The notes beneath the pieces are model-generated. The model saw only the letters and a program-made list of their open reading frames with translations, did not search any database and had not been told where the DNA came from. Shown one piece after another: positions 9,025 through 16,882 of a DNA stretch of 64,000 bases (the first letter of the stretch is position 1; each line of letters opens with the position of its first letter). The DNA is taken from assembly GCA_024637115.1 (NCBI GenBank), contig JAGXFU010000011.1, forward strand, positions 166,800 to 230,799, in the 5' to 3' direction. A program made the translations under genes and the position numbers. The DNA comes from Actinomycetes bacterium. GTDB taxonomy: Bacteria; Actinomycetota; Coriobacteriia; Anaerosomatales; JAGXFU01.

Positions 9025-10767
9025 TCACTCGTCGGAACCGACTGTTGATGTCTGGTCACCTGAGCCCGAAACCACGCTACTGGAAGGCGGGATCTTAAGG
9101 TGTGAGACGGTGAATGCGGCCAGCTTACTAAAGGTTGGTGCGGCAACCGTGCCGCCGTATATCGAATTGGATGGCTCGTCGAGAGAGACGATGATGAGCA
9201 CCTGCGGGTCATGTGCCGGAAGGAAGCCCGAGAAAGACGCAATGTACTTGTTCTTGGCATAACCTGCATAACCATCCGTGCGGGCCTTCTGCGCGGTACC
9301 TGTCTTACCGGCCACATCGTAGCCAGGCACGGCCGCGTTCGACCCGGTACCTTCGGTGACCACGGCTTTGAGTATCTCGCGCGTGGTCGCCGCGCTCTCT
9401 TCTGAGATCGCCCTGATCCGTGACCAGCTCAGTTGAGCGTCGGGATCCTCAGGAAGCCCCATGAGGAAATGGGGTGTGGGGAGTTGTCCGTCGCTTGCGA
9501 TCGCGGATAGTGCCCTGGCAAGCTGCAACGGGGTCATTGAGATGCCCTGTCCGAACGGCACGGTCGCGATGGTCGACGAAGACCAGTCATCGACCGGGGG
9601 TAGCCAACCCTGGGCCTCACCGGGGAAGTCGATTCCCGTCTTTTCGGTCAAGCCAAACCGATCGAACGCCTCGTAAAGTCCTTTAGGGCCGAGTGCGATT
9701 CCCAACTTCACGGCACCGACGTTCGATGAGTTCGTAACGATCTCCGTGAGCGTCCAGTTCACCGTGGGTCGATTGTGAGCCTCACTGATCGTTCGACCAC
9801 CGACCTTGATGGTGGGTTCGAGTTTGAATGAACTGTCCGGACCAAAGAGGCCCGCGTCTACCACAGCCGCCGCAGTGAGCGACTTGACCGTAGACCCGGG
9901 CTCGTACGTATCCGTAATCGCACGCGCACGGTACGTGGCAGGATCAGCATCGGAGAGGCTGTTCGGGTTGAAACCGGGAACGGTTGCCATGGCGTAGATC
10001 TCACCATTGCGAGGATTCATCACAATTGCAGTGCCGCTCAGAGCGTCCCACTCCTGTACCGCCTCAGTGAGCAGAACCTGAGCCTCGTACTGGATATCCT
10101 TGTCGATCGTCAGAACGAGGTTCTTCCCCGCCGTCGGCTCAACCTGCTCTGTGATACCGCCGGGGATGATCCGGCCAAAGGGGTCCCGCTCTGCGAGCAG
10201 AGTGCCTGCCTCGCCGGCGAGCAATGTGTCGTACTGCTTCTCTATGCCTGCCAGACCGTTGTCATCAACCCCGACGAATCCAAGAATCTGACACGCGAGT
10301 TCACCGGACGGGTAAGTGCGCCTGGAGTCTTCGAGAAAGCCAATACCTTTGAGTTCGAGGCGCTGAACGGCAGTGGCTCGGTCCATGTCCACTTTGCGCG
10401 CGATATAGACGAAGCCTGAGTCCTTGTTGAGTGCCTTGGCATACTGCGCAGCGTCGCCGTCAAGGATCTTGGCAAGAGCCTGGGCCGTTCCCGTGGCATC
10501 AACAACCGCGTGCGGCGTTGCATATATGGTTCGTGCCTCCATGCTGACAGCCAGTGGCTCACCTTCACGATCATAGATCGAGCCACGGCTTGGTGGCAGC
10601 GTGATATCGCGCGTGCGCTGTTCCGCAGCCTTTGCCGAGTACTCAGGGCCGGCTATCGCCTGAATCTGGACCAATCTGCCTGCGACTATCACCAGCATTA
10701 GCACCAATACGCCAAGAAGGAACCGGTACCTGCCCGGTCCCCCCGCACGATTACGCGCTCGAGTCAC
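9025..10767 (-). CDS. ftsI: Septal class B penicillin-binding protein FtsI (PBP2/SpoVD type)
   Basis: Transpeptidase that cross-links septal peptidoglycan as partner of FtsW. The start is a GTG at 10767 preceded by GGAGG with 4 bases of spacing; an upstream in-frame GTG at 10791 would add 8 residues and lacks a ribosome site. The product is 580 residues: a basic N-terminus, one transmembrane segment, a PBP dimerisation domain (PSRGSIYDREG) and the transpeptidase domain with active-site STVK at about 292-295, SSN and KTGTAQK. There is no PASTA domain at the C-terminus. Confidence 0.95.
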   Translation of the reverse strand: MTRARNRAGGPGRYRFLLGVLVLMLVIVAGRLVQIQAIAGPEYSAKAAEQRTRDITLPPSRGSIYDREGEPLAVSMEARTIYATPHAVVDATGTAQALAKILDGDAAQYAKALNKDSGFVYIARKVDMDRATAVQRLELKGIGFLEDSRRTYPSGELACQILGFVGVDDNGLAGIEKQYDTLLAGEAGTLLAERDPFGRIIPGGITEQVEPTAGKNLVLTIDKDIQYEAQVLLTEAVQEWDALSGTAIVMNPRNGEIYAMATVPGFNPNSLSDADPATYRARAITDTYEPGSTVKSLTAAAVVDAGLFGPDSSFKLEPTIKVGGRTISEAHNRPTVNWTLTEIVTNSSNVGAVKLGIALGPKGLYEAFDRFGLTEKTGIDFPGEAQGWLPPVDDWSSSTIATVPFGQGISMTPLQLARALSAIASDGQLPTPHFLMGLPEDPDAQLSWSRIRAISEESAATTREILKAVVTEGTGSNAAVPGYDVAGKTGTAQKARTDGYAGYAKNKYIASFSGFLPAHDPQVLIIVSLDEPSNSIYGGTVAAPTFSKLAAFTVSHLKIPPSSSVVSGSGDQTSTVGSDE

Positions 10768-10802
10768 TATTCCTCCGCCTGGGCCGTCCACGTCCTAGCA
10801 TG

Positions 10803-11360
10803 TCATTTCGTGGTAGCGAGTCCAACATCACCAACAAGAAGAACCTGCGCCTCACCAGCCGCCATCTCCATCACCGACGCAAGCATATCAGCCAGTCCGT
10901 CCCGTTCGGCAACTGAATCGGTGTTCGATTCGGTCATAGGCAGAATCGCACTGGATACACGTTCGGATGTGGCATCGCCATAGACACCGGGTAGTTCCAT
11001 ATACGCAACTGAATCGGCCGATGCCATCTCCATGGTTGCGCCGGCGATGCTCTCAATACGCGAAGGCACCGTCAAGGCGCTGCGATTGACCTCAAGCTGA
11101 TCGCCAACGAGACGCTCAGCCTTGATGCTGGTGCGCAGTTCTCCCGAGCGAATCGCAGCTTCTGTTGCCTTTGCCGCCAGTACCACTCTGCCGAGACCGA
11201 AGATCGCAAATCCGACCATCACGATGCATGCGACATTGAACGCTGTGCGACAACGACGTGCCGAGGAGACCCTGCGCGATTTGGGACGCGACGGTACAGC
11301 GCGCAACGTCGGCCTGACGCTCCGCGCTCGTGGTGCCATTTCCAGGGCCGGAAGACCCAC
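10803..11360 (-). CDS. ftsL: FtsL-like division protein
   Basis: Small single-span membrane protein in the standard ftsL position between rsmH and ftsI. Such proteins join FtsB/DivIC to recruit and activate FtsWI. I choose the GTG at 11360, which has AGGAG 6 bases upstream and gives a 185-residue protein outside rsmH; the longer frame to 11459 would overlap rsmH. A very basic N-terminus is followed by one hydrophobic helix (NVACIVMVGFAIFGLGRVVL) and an extracytoplasmic helical stretch. The sequence is poorly conserved, as is usual for FtsL, so the assignment rests on topology and position. Confidence 0.75.
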   Translation of the reverse strand: MGLPALEMAPRARSVRPTLRAVPSRPKSRRVSSARRCRTAFNVACIVMVGFAIFGLGRVVLAAKATEAAIRSGELRTSIKAERLVGDQLEVNRSALTVPSRIESIAGATMEMASADSVAYMELPGVYGDATSERVSSAILPMTESNTDSVAERDGLADMLASVMEMAAGEAQVLLVGDVGLATTK

Positions 11361-11403
11361 GTCGCGCTCCTCTCCTACAGCGCACGCACTAGGCTGCGCA
11401 ACA

Positions 11404-12357
11404 CTAGATCCGTTCCGCGACCCTGAGCTTCGCGCTCCTGGCCCGCGGGTTTGCTTCAATCTCAGTCTCAGACGGCACGACCGGCCGCCTGGTCACAATG
11501 CGGAGTACCGGCTTCACCCCGCACCTGCACACCGGGAAATCCGGCGGACACGTGCACCCAGTGCTTAGTTCAGTGAATATCCTCTTTACAATCCGATCCT
11601 CAAGCGAGTGATAACTGATCACCGCGATTCGACCGCCCGGAGCAAGCCATGGAACCGCTGAATGCAGTCCCTTCCTGAGCACATCAAGCTCGCCATTGAC
11701 CTCGATGCGCAGCGCCTGGAACGTACGTCGAGCCGGATGAGGCCCACCTTTGCGTGCGGCGGCAGGAACTGCAGCCTTGATGATCTCGACCAGATCACCG
11801 GTGGTCTCGATTGAATGGCGGCCTCGCGCGGCTACGATGAATTCTGCGATGCGCGAGGCCCACCTTTCTTCGCCGTACTCGCGGAGGACTCGGGCCAGCT
11901 GCGATTGTTCATAGGTATTGACTACGTCATGTGCTGTGATAGGCCCACTGGAGTCCATCCGCATATCGAGAAGGGCGTCCTCTTGGTATGTGAATCCCCT
12001 GTCAGGGAGATCGAGCTGCGGTGAGGAGACGCCCAGGTCGAACAAGAAGCCGTCCACACTGGCGATTCCCGCTTGCGGAAGAAGTGTGTTCAAGTCGCCG
12101 AAGTTGCCCTTAAGCAACACGATTCGGACGTCATTCTCTTTGATTTGCTGGCCGAGGCGGAGTGTGATTTCTGCTGCGGTCAAAGCGGCATCATCTTGGT
12201 CGATACCCACCAGTGTCCCGGTGGGTGCAATTGAAGCTGTTATCCGCTTCGCGTGTCCTGCCCCGCCTAAGGTACAGTCGACGATGATCGAACCGGGGTG
12301 CAACGATAGGTGCTGCGTGACCTCGGCCAGCAAAACTGGGGTATGCCGATATTCCAT
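11404..12357 (-). CDS. rsmH: 16S rRNA (cytosine1402-N4)-methyltransferase RsmH
   Basis: SAM-dependent methyltransferase (formerly MraW) that modifies C1402 of 16S rRNA. The ATG at 12357 has AGGA 7 bases upstream; a TTG two codons earlier is less likely. The product is 317 residues, the normal size, with an N-terminal HTPVLLAEV motif, the SAM-binding GGAGHAKRI segment and the DLGVSSPQLD motif. It starts 9 bases after the mraZ stop, in the standard dcw order. Confidence 0.96.
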   Translation of the reverse strand: MEYRHTPVLLAEVTQHLSLHPGSIIVDCTLGGAGHAKRITASIAPTGTLVGIDQDDAALTAAEITLRLGQQIKENDVRIVLLKGNFGDLNTLLPQAGIASVDGFLFDLGVSSPQLDLPDRGFTYQEDALLDMRMDSSGPITAHDVVNTYEQSQLARVLREYGEERWASRIAEFIVAARGRHSIETTGDLVEIIKAAVPAAARKGGPHPARRTFQALRIEVNGELDVLRKGLHSAVPWLAPGGRIAVISYHSLEDRIVKRIFTELSTGCTCPPDFPVCRCGVKPVLRIVTRRPVVPSETEIEANPRARSAKLRVAERI

Positions 12358-12366
12358 TGTCAATTC

Positions 12367-12798
12367 CTAGAGCAAGCCCGAATCGGCGAGCTCCTTCGCG
12401 AGGTCCTCGATGCTTTCTCCGGCCTCGCTATATGAGTCCCACGCCGCGGCGTTCCAGATCTCAATCCGGTTGCCGTTGCCGGTTACAGCTACGTCCTTCT
12501 CGAGCCCGGCATACTCCCGCAGTTTGGGCGGGATGGAAACGCGACCAGCCGAGTCAAGCTCGACATCGATCGCGCCAGCCGTGAAGAAGCGTCGTACCTT
12601 GCGTCTGCGCGGCTCGAAGTCTTCCTCGGCCACCAGGTCCGCAATAAAGGCAGCATATTCATCTGCCGGATACACGTAGAGACACTTATCGAGGCCGTTG
12701 ACGACGACAAGTCGACCGGTCATCTCAGCGCGAAACTTGGCAGGCAGAGAGACGCGACCTTTGGCGTCCAGCGTGTGCTGATAATCGCCCAGAAACAT
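12367..12798 (-). CDS. mraZ: Transcriptional regulator MraZ
   Basis: DNA-binding regulator of the dcw operon that in studied species binds tandem repeats at its own promoter. I start it at the ATG at 12798, where the conserved N-terminus MFLGDYQHTLDAKGRVSLP begins and GGAGGG lies 10 bases upstream; the longer frame to 12879 is not family-like. The 143-residue product has two SpoVT/AbrB-like repeats, visible as LDAKGRVSLPAKFR and LDSAGRVSIPPKLR. Candidate binding repeats lie about 75-105 bases upstream. Confidence 0.95.
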   Translation of the reverse strand: MFLGDYQHTLDAKGRVSLPAKFRAEMTGRLVVVNGLDKCLYVYPADEYAAFIADLVAEEDFEPRRRKVRRFFTAGAIDVELDSAGRVSIPPKLREYAGLEKDVAVTGNGNRIEIWNAAAWDSYSEAGESIEDLAKELADSGLL

Positions 12799-12820
12799 GT
12801 CGGTCCGCCCTCCCCGCTCC

Positions 12821-12847
12821 TCGTTGCCTGCAACGAATCTTCGTTGC
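12821..12847 (-). promoter_or_regulatory. Two overlapping hairpins in the mraZ leader
   Basis: Three copies of one arm sequence lie just upstream of the mraZ ribosome site. On the plus strand these are TCGTTGC (12821-12827), GCAACGAA (12830-12837) and TTCGTTGC (12840-12847). The middle arm can pair with either neighbour, giving two mutually exclusive stems of 7-8 base pairs. The arms are exact. A regulatory role is inferred only from their position in the leader. Confidence 0.5.
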
Positions 12848-12870
12848 GCCCTCACCCTCGAACTCTTGTG

Positions 12871-12905
12871 TTGGTGCAACTTTATGCCACTTCATCCCAC
12901 TTTGC
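12871..12905 (-). promoter_or_regulatory. MraZ-box direct repeats and overlapping promoter
   Basis: Read on the minus strand, three consecutive 10-base units GTGGGATGAA, GTGGCATAAA and GTTGCACCAA follow one another, matching the 10-base-periodic GTGG-type repeats that MraZ binds in other bacteria. A candidate promoter overlaps them: TTGCAA, a 17-base spacer, TAAAGT (4 of 6 matches each). This would let MraZ repress or modulate its own operon. A further exact copy of GTGGGATGAA lies upstream at 12953-12962. Confidence 0.65.
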
Positions 12906-13204
12906 AACACCTGTATGGGATTTGGTGACACCTGTAAGACATCTTGCCCCCTTTCATCCCACGCGCATGACCTTCATCCATACCCTGCGACGTTGACGTG
13001 AACCATTGGACGCTGGCGCGCGTCTATACAAGCAACACAGCAGGAATCCGATCGTTGACAACGAAAGAGAGAGGCGACCGGTGCTATCCGGTGAATCTGG
13101 AACCTGACGAATTCGAACCATGCGATTCGCACGGTTGCCCGTCAGAGACGTGAACGAGTAGAATCGCATGAGAACAGTCGGGCTATACGGAGGTGACGCA
13201 CCCG

Positions 13205-13336
13205 ATGACACCGAACATTGCGAGTCCTATCTTCAACACCCTCGCACTCGCTTTCTTCGTCGTCGTTGCTCTTGGCGTTGTGATTGGCGCATACGCCGCG
13301 ACGCAGATGAAGAAGCTTGAGGAGAAGAACAAGTAG
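13205..13336 (+). CDS. Small single-span membrane protein (43 residues)
   Basis: I do not recognise a family. The reading frame has a near-perfect Shine-Dalgarno GGAGGTGA at 13189-13196, 8 bases before the ATG, and ends in TAG. The product has a short polar N-terminus, one hydrophobic helix of about 20 residues rich in Val, Ala and Phe (roughly 11-31) and a charged tail ending KKLEEKNK. A terminator-like hairpin follows at 13365-13400, and a candidate promoter lies 40-70 bases upstream, so it looks like a small transcription unit of its own. The ribosome site and codon pattern make it likely to be real. Confidence 0.7.
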   Translation: MTPNIASPIFNTLALAFFVVVALGVVIGAYAATQMKKLEEKNK

Positions 13337-13364
13337 CCTTCTCGACTCTTTCGTTGTAGCCGAT

Positions 13365-13402
13365 CGGACGCACTCCAGCATTGAAGGAGAGCGTCCGTTT
13401 CG
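13365..13402 (+). terminator. Intrinsic terminator after the 43-residue gene
   Basis: CGGACGC (13365-13371) pairs with GCGTCCG (13391-13397), extended inside by CTCC/GGAG, and is followed by a T-rich run (TTTCGTTT). It lies between the small gene and the DUF4349 lipoprotein gene. Confidence 0.65.
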
Positions 13403-13443
13403 TTTCTCGGACGCATGAACCGAAACTGAACGAGGAGGCAGAT

Positions 13444-14430
13444 ATGTTCGCACGCACGCTATCCGCTCGGATACCGCTCATCGTGCTCACAGGTGTGCTC
13501 GCCATGTCACTCGGTGCGTGCAGTTTGGTAAGCACCGCAGGCGAGTCGACCGACGTGACCATGAGTGAACCCGCTTCGGCCCCCACCCTCGATATGAGTG
13601 AAGGCATCGCACAGGATCAGGCCAGGGAAATGTCAGCTGACGATGCCGCGAACTCCTACGGCTCTGGCGACGCGGCCGGTGTCCCTGCTGCAGACCGGCT
13701 GATAGTCCTCACTGCGGGCCTTCGAGTGAATGTGGATGACGTGGAATCCGCCGCCGATCAGGTACGCGAATCGGCCAAGAGTCTTGGTGGCATGGTCACC
13801 AATGTGCAGATGAGTACGGAAGATGACATCCCCGTATACCGCTACGACGCCGTGGGGTCTCTGGCGGACGGCGCTGCACTCTCAGGCTATATCACTGTCC
13901 GGGTTCCTTCAGAATCCTACGATGAATTCCTGGACTCCGTACGCGAGATCGGTGAGGTCGTCCGCCAGTCAGAAAGCGAGCAAGACGTTACGCAGGAGCA
14001 TATCGACCTGAGCGCGCGACTCACCAACCTTCAGGCACAAGAAGAGCGCCTGCGTGAGTTCAACAAGCAGGCACAGAACGTTGAGGAGCTCCTGGCCGTT
14101 GAGCGTGAGCTCACTCGCGTGCGAGCCGAGATCGATTCTCTGACAGGGCAAGTGGAGTATCTCGAGCGTCAGGCAGCAATGTCAGTCGTGACGATCGAGC
14201 TTGTTGGCCCGCAGCCCGTTGTCAGGCCGCAGGGAGAGAATTGGGGCGTTGGCGAGGCCCTCACCCAATCAGTGCGAGCATTCGTGAGCAGCATCAACGC
14301 GATGATCATCCTTGCAGGAGCCCTCCTGCCTGTGGCGCTGGTGGCACTCGCACTATTCTTCGTGATCCGGGCGCTTATGCGTCGCAAGCGCAAGGCTTCT
14401 CTTCCTGCCGAGGAGACCGTCGAGCAGTAG
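13444..14430 (+). CDS. DUF4349-family lipoprotein
   Basis: Membrane-anchored extracytoplasmic protein of unknown function. The ATG at 13444 has AGGAGG 5 bases upstream; the frame is open further 5' but without a ribosome site. The 328-residue product has a signal peptide ending in a lipobox (SLGAC, Cys at about residue 23), a DUF4349 core around residues 75-270 with a long coiled-coil segment (VDLSARLTNLQ-type, here IDLSARLTNLQAQEERL), and a C-terminal transmembrane helix followed by a basic tail. Anchoring at both ends is typical for this family. The next small gene starts at its stop codon. Confidence 0.85.
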   Translation: MFARTLSARIPLIVLTGVLAMSLGACSLVSTAGESTDVTMSEPASAPTLDMSEGIAQDQAREMSADDAANSYGSGDAAGVPAADRLIVLTAGLRVNVDDVESAADQVRESAKSLGGMVTNVQMSTEDDIPVYRYDAVGSLADGAALSGYITVRVPSESYDEFLDSVREIGEVVRQSESEQDVTQEHIDLSARLTNLQAQEERLREFNKQAQNVEELLAVERELTRVRAEIDSLTGQVEYLERQAAMSVVTIELVGPQPVVRPQGENWGVGEALTQSVRAFVSSINAMIILAGALLPVALVALALFFVIRALMRRKRKASLPAEETVEQ

Positions 14431-14681
14431 TGCATCCAAGAATCAGAATGCCGCTCTGGGCGGCGGCCGCAGTGCCGGTCGCCGCCTATCTCCTTCGCTC
14501 CGTGCTTAGAGGACTCGACTTCACGCCGGATCTCCCGGCGGACGCAGTCGCATTCTCGGTACTCGGGTTACTCATCCTCGGTGTTGCTATCGCGCGCCGC
14601 TCGTCTACCTCTTACGATCGCAGCGACGACCTGACCTGTGAAGTGGACCACGAAGACACACCCTCCGACCACGAGGGGTAA
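14430..14681 (+). CDS. Small two-span membrane protein
   Basis: Unrecognised protein of about 83 residues if it starts at the GTG overlapping the lipoprotein stop (14430), or 77 residues from the ATG at 14448. It has two hydrophobic segments (about residues 8-20 and 38-53) and an acidic C-terminus. Third codon positions are strongly G/C, as in neighbouring genes, which supports it being coding. No clear Shine-Dalgarno precedes either start, so it is probably coupled to the upstream gene. Its last 114 bases overlap the tail of an opposing small gene. Confidence 0.55.
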   Translation: MHPRIRMPLWAAAAVPVAAYLLRSVLRGLDFTPDLPADAVAFSVLGLLILGVAIARRSSTSYDRSDDLTCEVDHEDTPSDHEG

Positions 14682-14834
14682 CACGAACACATCTTGCGCC
14701 AGGTCGAGCGACTCGACCCCCGGGGTCCCGGCGCCACCGATGACCGTGAGCCATCCCCCGAGTGCAACTCCGAGAGATACGCCAAGACCCCACGTGGCCG
14801 CCCAGAGGGCAGCACGCAGGGTCCGGAAATGCAC
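14568..14834 (-). CDS. Small two-span membrane protein downstream of the nucleoside permease
   Basis: Unrecognised protein. From a GTG at 14834 it is 88 residues, with two clear hydrophobic segments (WGLGVSLGVALGGWL and VFVLPLVVGGCVFVV) and a basic then acidic tail. The frame stays open upstream into the permease gene, but only TTG is available there. Third-position GC is high, favouring a real gene. It follows the permease stop by 16 bases and could be the last gene of that operon. The start is uncertain, and the 3' end overlaps a plus-strand gene. Confidence 0.55.
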   Translation of the reverse strand: MHFRTLRAALWAATWGLGVSLGVALGGWLTVIGGAGTPGVESLDLAQDVFVLPLVVGGCVFVVHFTGQVVAAIVRGRRAARDSNTEDE

Positions 14835-14850
14835 TCGACGAGACAGTACT

Positions 14851-15804
14851 CTAGCCCTTCTCGTATGGCTTACCCACGGCAGCTGGCGCAACGGCCCGGC
14901 CAACGACTCCCGCAAGTACAACCACCGTCAAGACGTAGGGCAACATCAAGAAGAACTGCGATGGAATCTTGATGACATCCCTGAACAACTGGAGCTTGAT
15001 CTGGAGCGCGTCGGCGAAGCCGAACAGCAGAGATGCAAGGTATGAACCGCCCGGAGTCCATCGACCGAAGATGTTCGCTGCCAGCGCGATGAAGCCGCGA
15101 CCATTTGTCATGTCCTCGGTAAATGACCCGACCTGTTCAAGCGTGAGGTTCGCGCCGGCGAGCCCACCGAGTGCACCACTCATCAACACTGCACTGTATC
15201 GTCCCCGAACAACACTGATTCCGACCGTGTCGGCCGCCCGAGGGTGTTCACCAAGTGCACGCAGTCTGAGACCCCAGCGTGTATGGAAAAGCGCCCACTG
15301 CCCGAATATCGCGATGAAGATCGCAATGTACACGATCGGTGTGAACGAGAGGAATACTCCATTGATCCATGTCCAGATCGTGCCCAGCACGCCCTCAGTC
15401 GGCCCAGAGATGTTGAAGACCGGCATCAGCCGAGGAGCGGAATCTGTCGTACCGGGATGACCGTAGATGACTTCCATAAAGAAGCCGGTCAACCCAAGCG
15501 CAAGAATGTTGATCGCCGTACCCGAGACCACTTGGTCGGTTCGCAGATTGATGGAGGCGAACGCATGAATCAGCGCAAGTAGAGCGCCCGCAAGGATGGC
15601 ACACAGTACCCCGAACCAGGCGCTGCCGGTAGCCAGAGCTCCTACAACGCCAGCGAAGGCGCCAACAAGCATCATACCCTCGAGCGCGATGTTCACAATG
15701 CCGGAACGCTCGCAGATGGTCCCCCCGATTGCTGCAAGTGCAAGCGGCGTGGCGATGCGAACCGCCGCAGCGAAGAGGTCCGGAGTAATGATATCGCTAA
15801 GCAT
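14851..15804 (-). CDS. Nucleoside ABC transporter permease (second subunit)
   Basis: Membrane subunit of a BmpA-type (simple sugar/nucleoside) ABC importer, similar to NupC/YufQ. The 317-residue protein has about nine hydrophobic segments and the branched permease signature ICERSGIVNIALEGMML near residue 30, which is diagnostic of this family. Start overlaps the first permease gene by 8 bases. Together with the ATPase and the lipoprotein it should bring purine or pyrimidine nucleosides into the cell; the exact substrate cannot be read from the sequence. Confidence 0.88.
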   Translation of the reverse strand: MLSDIITPDLFAAAVRIATPLALAAIGGTICERSGIVNIALEGMMLVGAFAGVVGALATGSAWFGVLCAILAGALLALIHAFASINLRTDQVVSGTAINILALGLTGFFMEVIYGHPGTTDSAPRLMPVFNISGPTEGVLGTIWTWINGVFLSFTPIVYIAIFIAIFGQWALFHTRWGLRLRALGEHPRAADTVGISVVRGRYSAVLMSGALGGLAGANLTLEQVGSFTEDMTNGRGFIALAANIFGRWTPGGSYLASLLFGFADALQIKLQLFRDVIKIPSQFFLMLPYVLTVVVLAGVVGRAVAPAAVGKPYEKG

Positions 15805-16882
15805 TCTCGGCCCCCTTCCGCTTGAACGGTGACAAGACCCACTTAGCTATCTGGTCGGCTGCGACAAAGAAGATCACAAGAGCTTGGATGATGAAGATGA
15901 CCTTCTGAGGCACGTCGGCTTCAAGCTGCATCGTTCCAGCGCCCGCCGAAAGTGCTCCGAACAGGATTGCCGCAGCAATGACGCCCAACGGGTTGTTCCT
16001 GGCGAGCAATGCCACAGCAATTCCCGTGAAGCCGAATCCGGACGAGAACTGATCGAATAGTCGACCTTGAACACCTATTACCTCGACTACGCCCGCGAGA
16101 CCGGCAAGCGCTCCGGAAATACACAGTGATTTGATGATTGTCCTCGATACTGAGACGCCGCCGGTTTCAGCGGCCCATTGGTTGAAACCAACCGCCCGCG
16201 CCTCGTAGCCGGTAGTGGTGTACTTGAGTATCCACCACATGAGCACGCACACGGCAATGCCGATGACAAAACCCCAATGTGCACGTCCGAAATCGATTCC
16301 GAATGTCTCGGAGAACTTGGGAATCATGGTCTCCGGTGCAAGTTTGACCGTCTGCGGAATCTGACCTTCGGCTTTGAGGGGGCCGGTAACCAGGTACGAT
16401 ACGAGATACCGGCCAATGAATGTGAACATCATCGTGGTGATAACCTCATGCGCGCCCACGCGCGCTTTCAGTAACGCGGGAATGAACGCCCACGCAGCAC
16501 CAGCCAGGGCACCGGCCACGAGCATGATCGCAATGCCGATGCCTCGCGGAAGGTCAACAACGAGAAGCCCTAACCAGGCTGCCGACAGACCGCCCAGGAA
16601 CAACTGGCCCTCAGCACCGATATTGAACAGACCGGCCCTGAAGCCGTAGGCAACAGCCAGTCCCGTGAAGATCAATGGCGTTGCGCGCAGCATCGTGTCG
16701 CCAAGCCTGCGCGCATCACCAAACGCTCCCTTGAGGAGCGATGTCCACGCCAGAATCGGATCATAGCCGACTGCCCAGATGACAATCGAACCGATCGCAA
16801 ATGCAAGCAATACGGATACGAACGGAGTGGCCAGTTGCTCAAGAACTGATTTGAGACGAACCGAAGTGATCGGGTTACGCAT
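15797..16882 (-). CDS. Nucleoside ABC transporter permease (first subunit)
   Basis: Larger of the two permeases of the BmpA-type importer, like NupB/YufP. It has 361 residues, about ten hydrophobic segments and the family motif YGFRAGLFNIGAEGQLFLG near residue 80. It overlaps the ATPase gene by 8 bases and the second permease gene by 8 bases, so all three are translated from one message. Confidence 0.88.
   Translation of the reverse strand: MRNPITSVRLKSVLEQLATPFVSVLLAFAIGSIVIWAVGYDPILAWTSLLKGAFGDARRLGDTMLRATPLIFTGLAVAYGFRAGLFNIGAEGQLFLGGLSAAWLGLLVVDLPRGIGIAIMLVAGALAGAAWAFIPALLKARVGAHEVITTMMFTFIGRYLVSYLVTGPLKAEGQIPQTVKLAPETMIPKFSETFGIDFGRAHWGFVIGIAVCVLMWWILKYTTTGYEARAVGFNQWAAETGGVSVSRTIIKSLCISGALAGLAGVVEVIGVQGRLFDQFSSGFGFTGIAVALLARNNPLGVIAAAILFGALSAGAGTMQLEADVPQKVIFIIQALVIFFVAADQIAKWVLSPFKRKGAENA

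Larger units (their letters stand above)
12799..13204. other. Divergent control region between mraZ and the plus-strand genes
   Basis: These 406 bases contain no convincing gene. They hold the mraZ leader hairpins, the MraZ-box repeats, two exact copies of ACACCTGTA (12907-12915 and 12928-12936, 21 bases apart, about two helical turns) and the extra MraZ-like repeat at 12953-12962. On the plus side there is a candidate promoter, TTGCCC (13135-13140), 18 bases, TAGAAT (13159-13164), for the small gene that follows. Confidence 0.6.

Noticed and set aside
13021..13090. Promoter from TTGACA at 13055-13060
   Set aside because: The -35 hexamer is perfect but no acceptable -10 lies 16-19 bases downstream.
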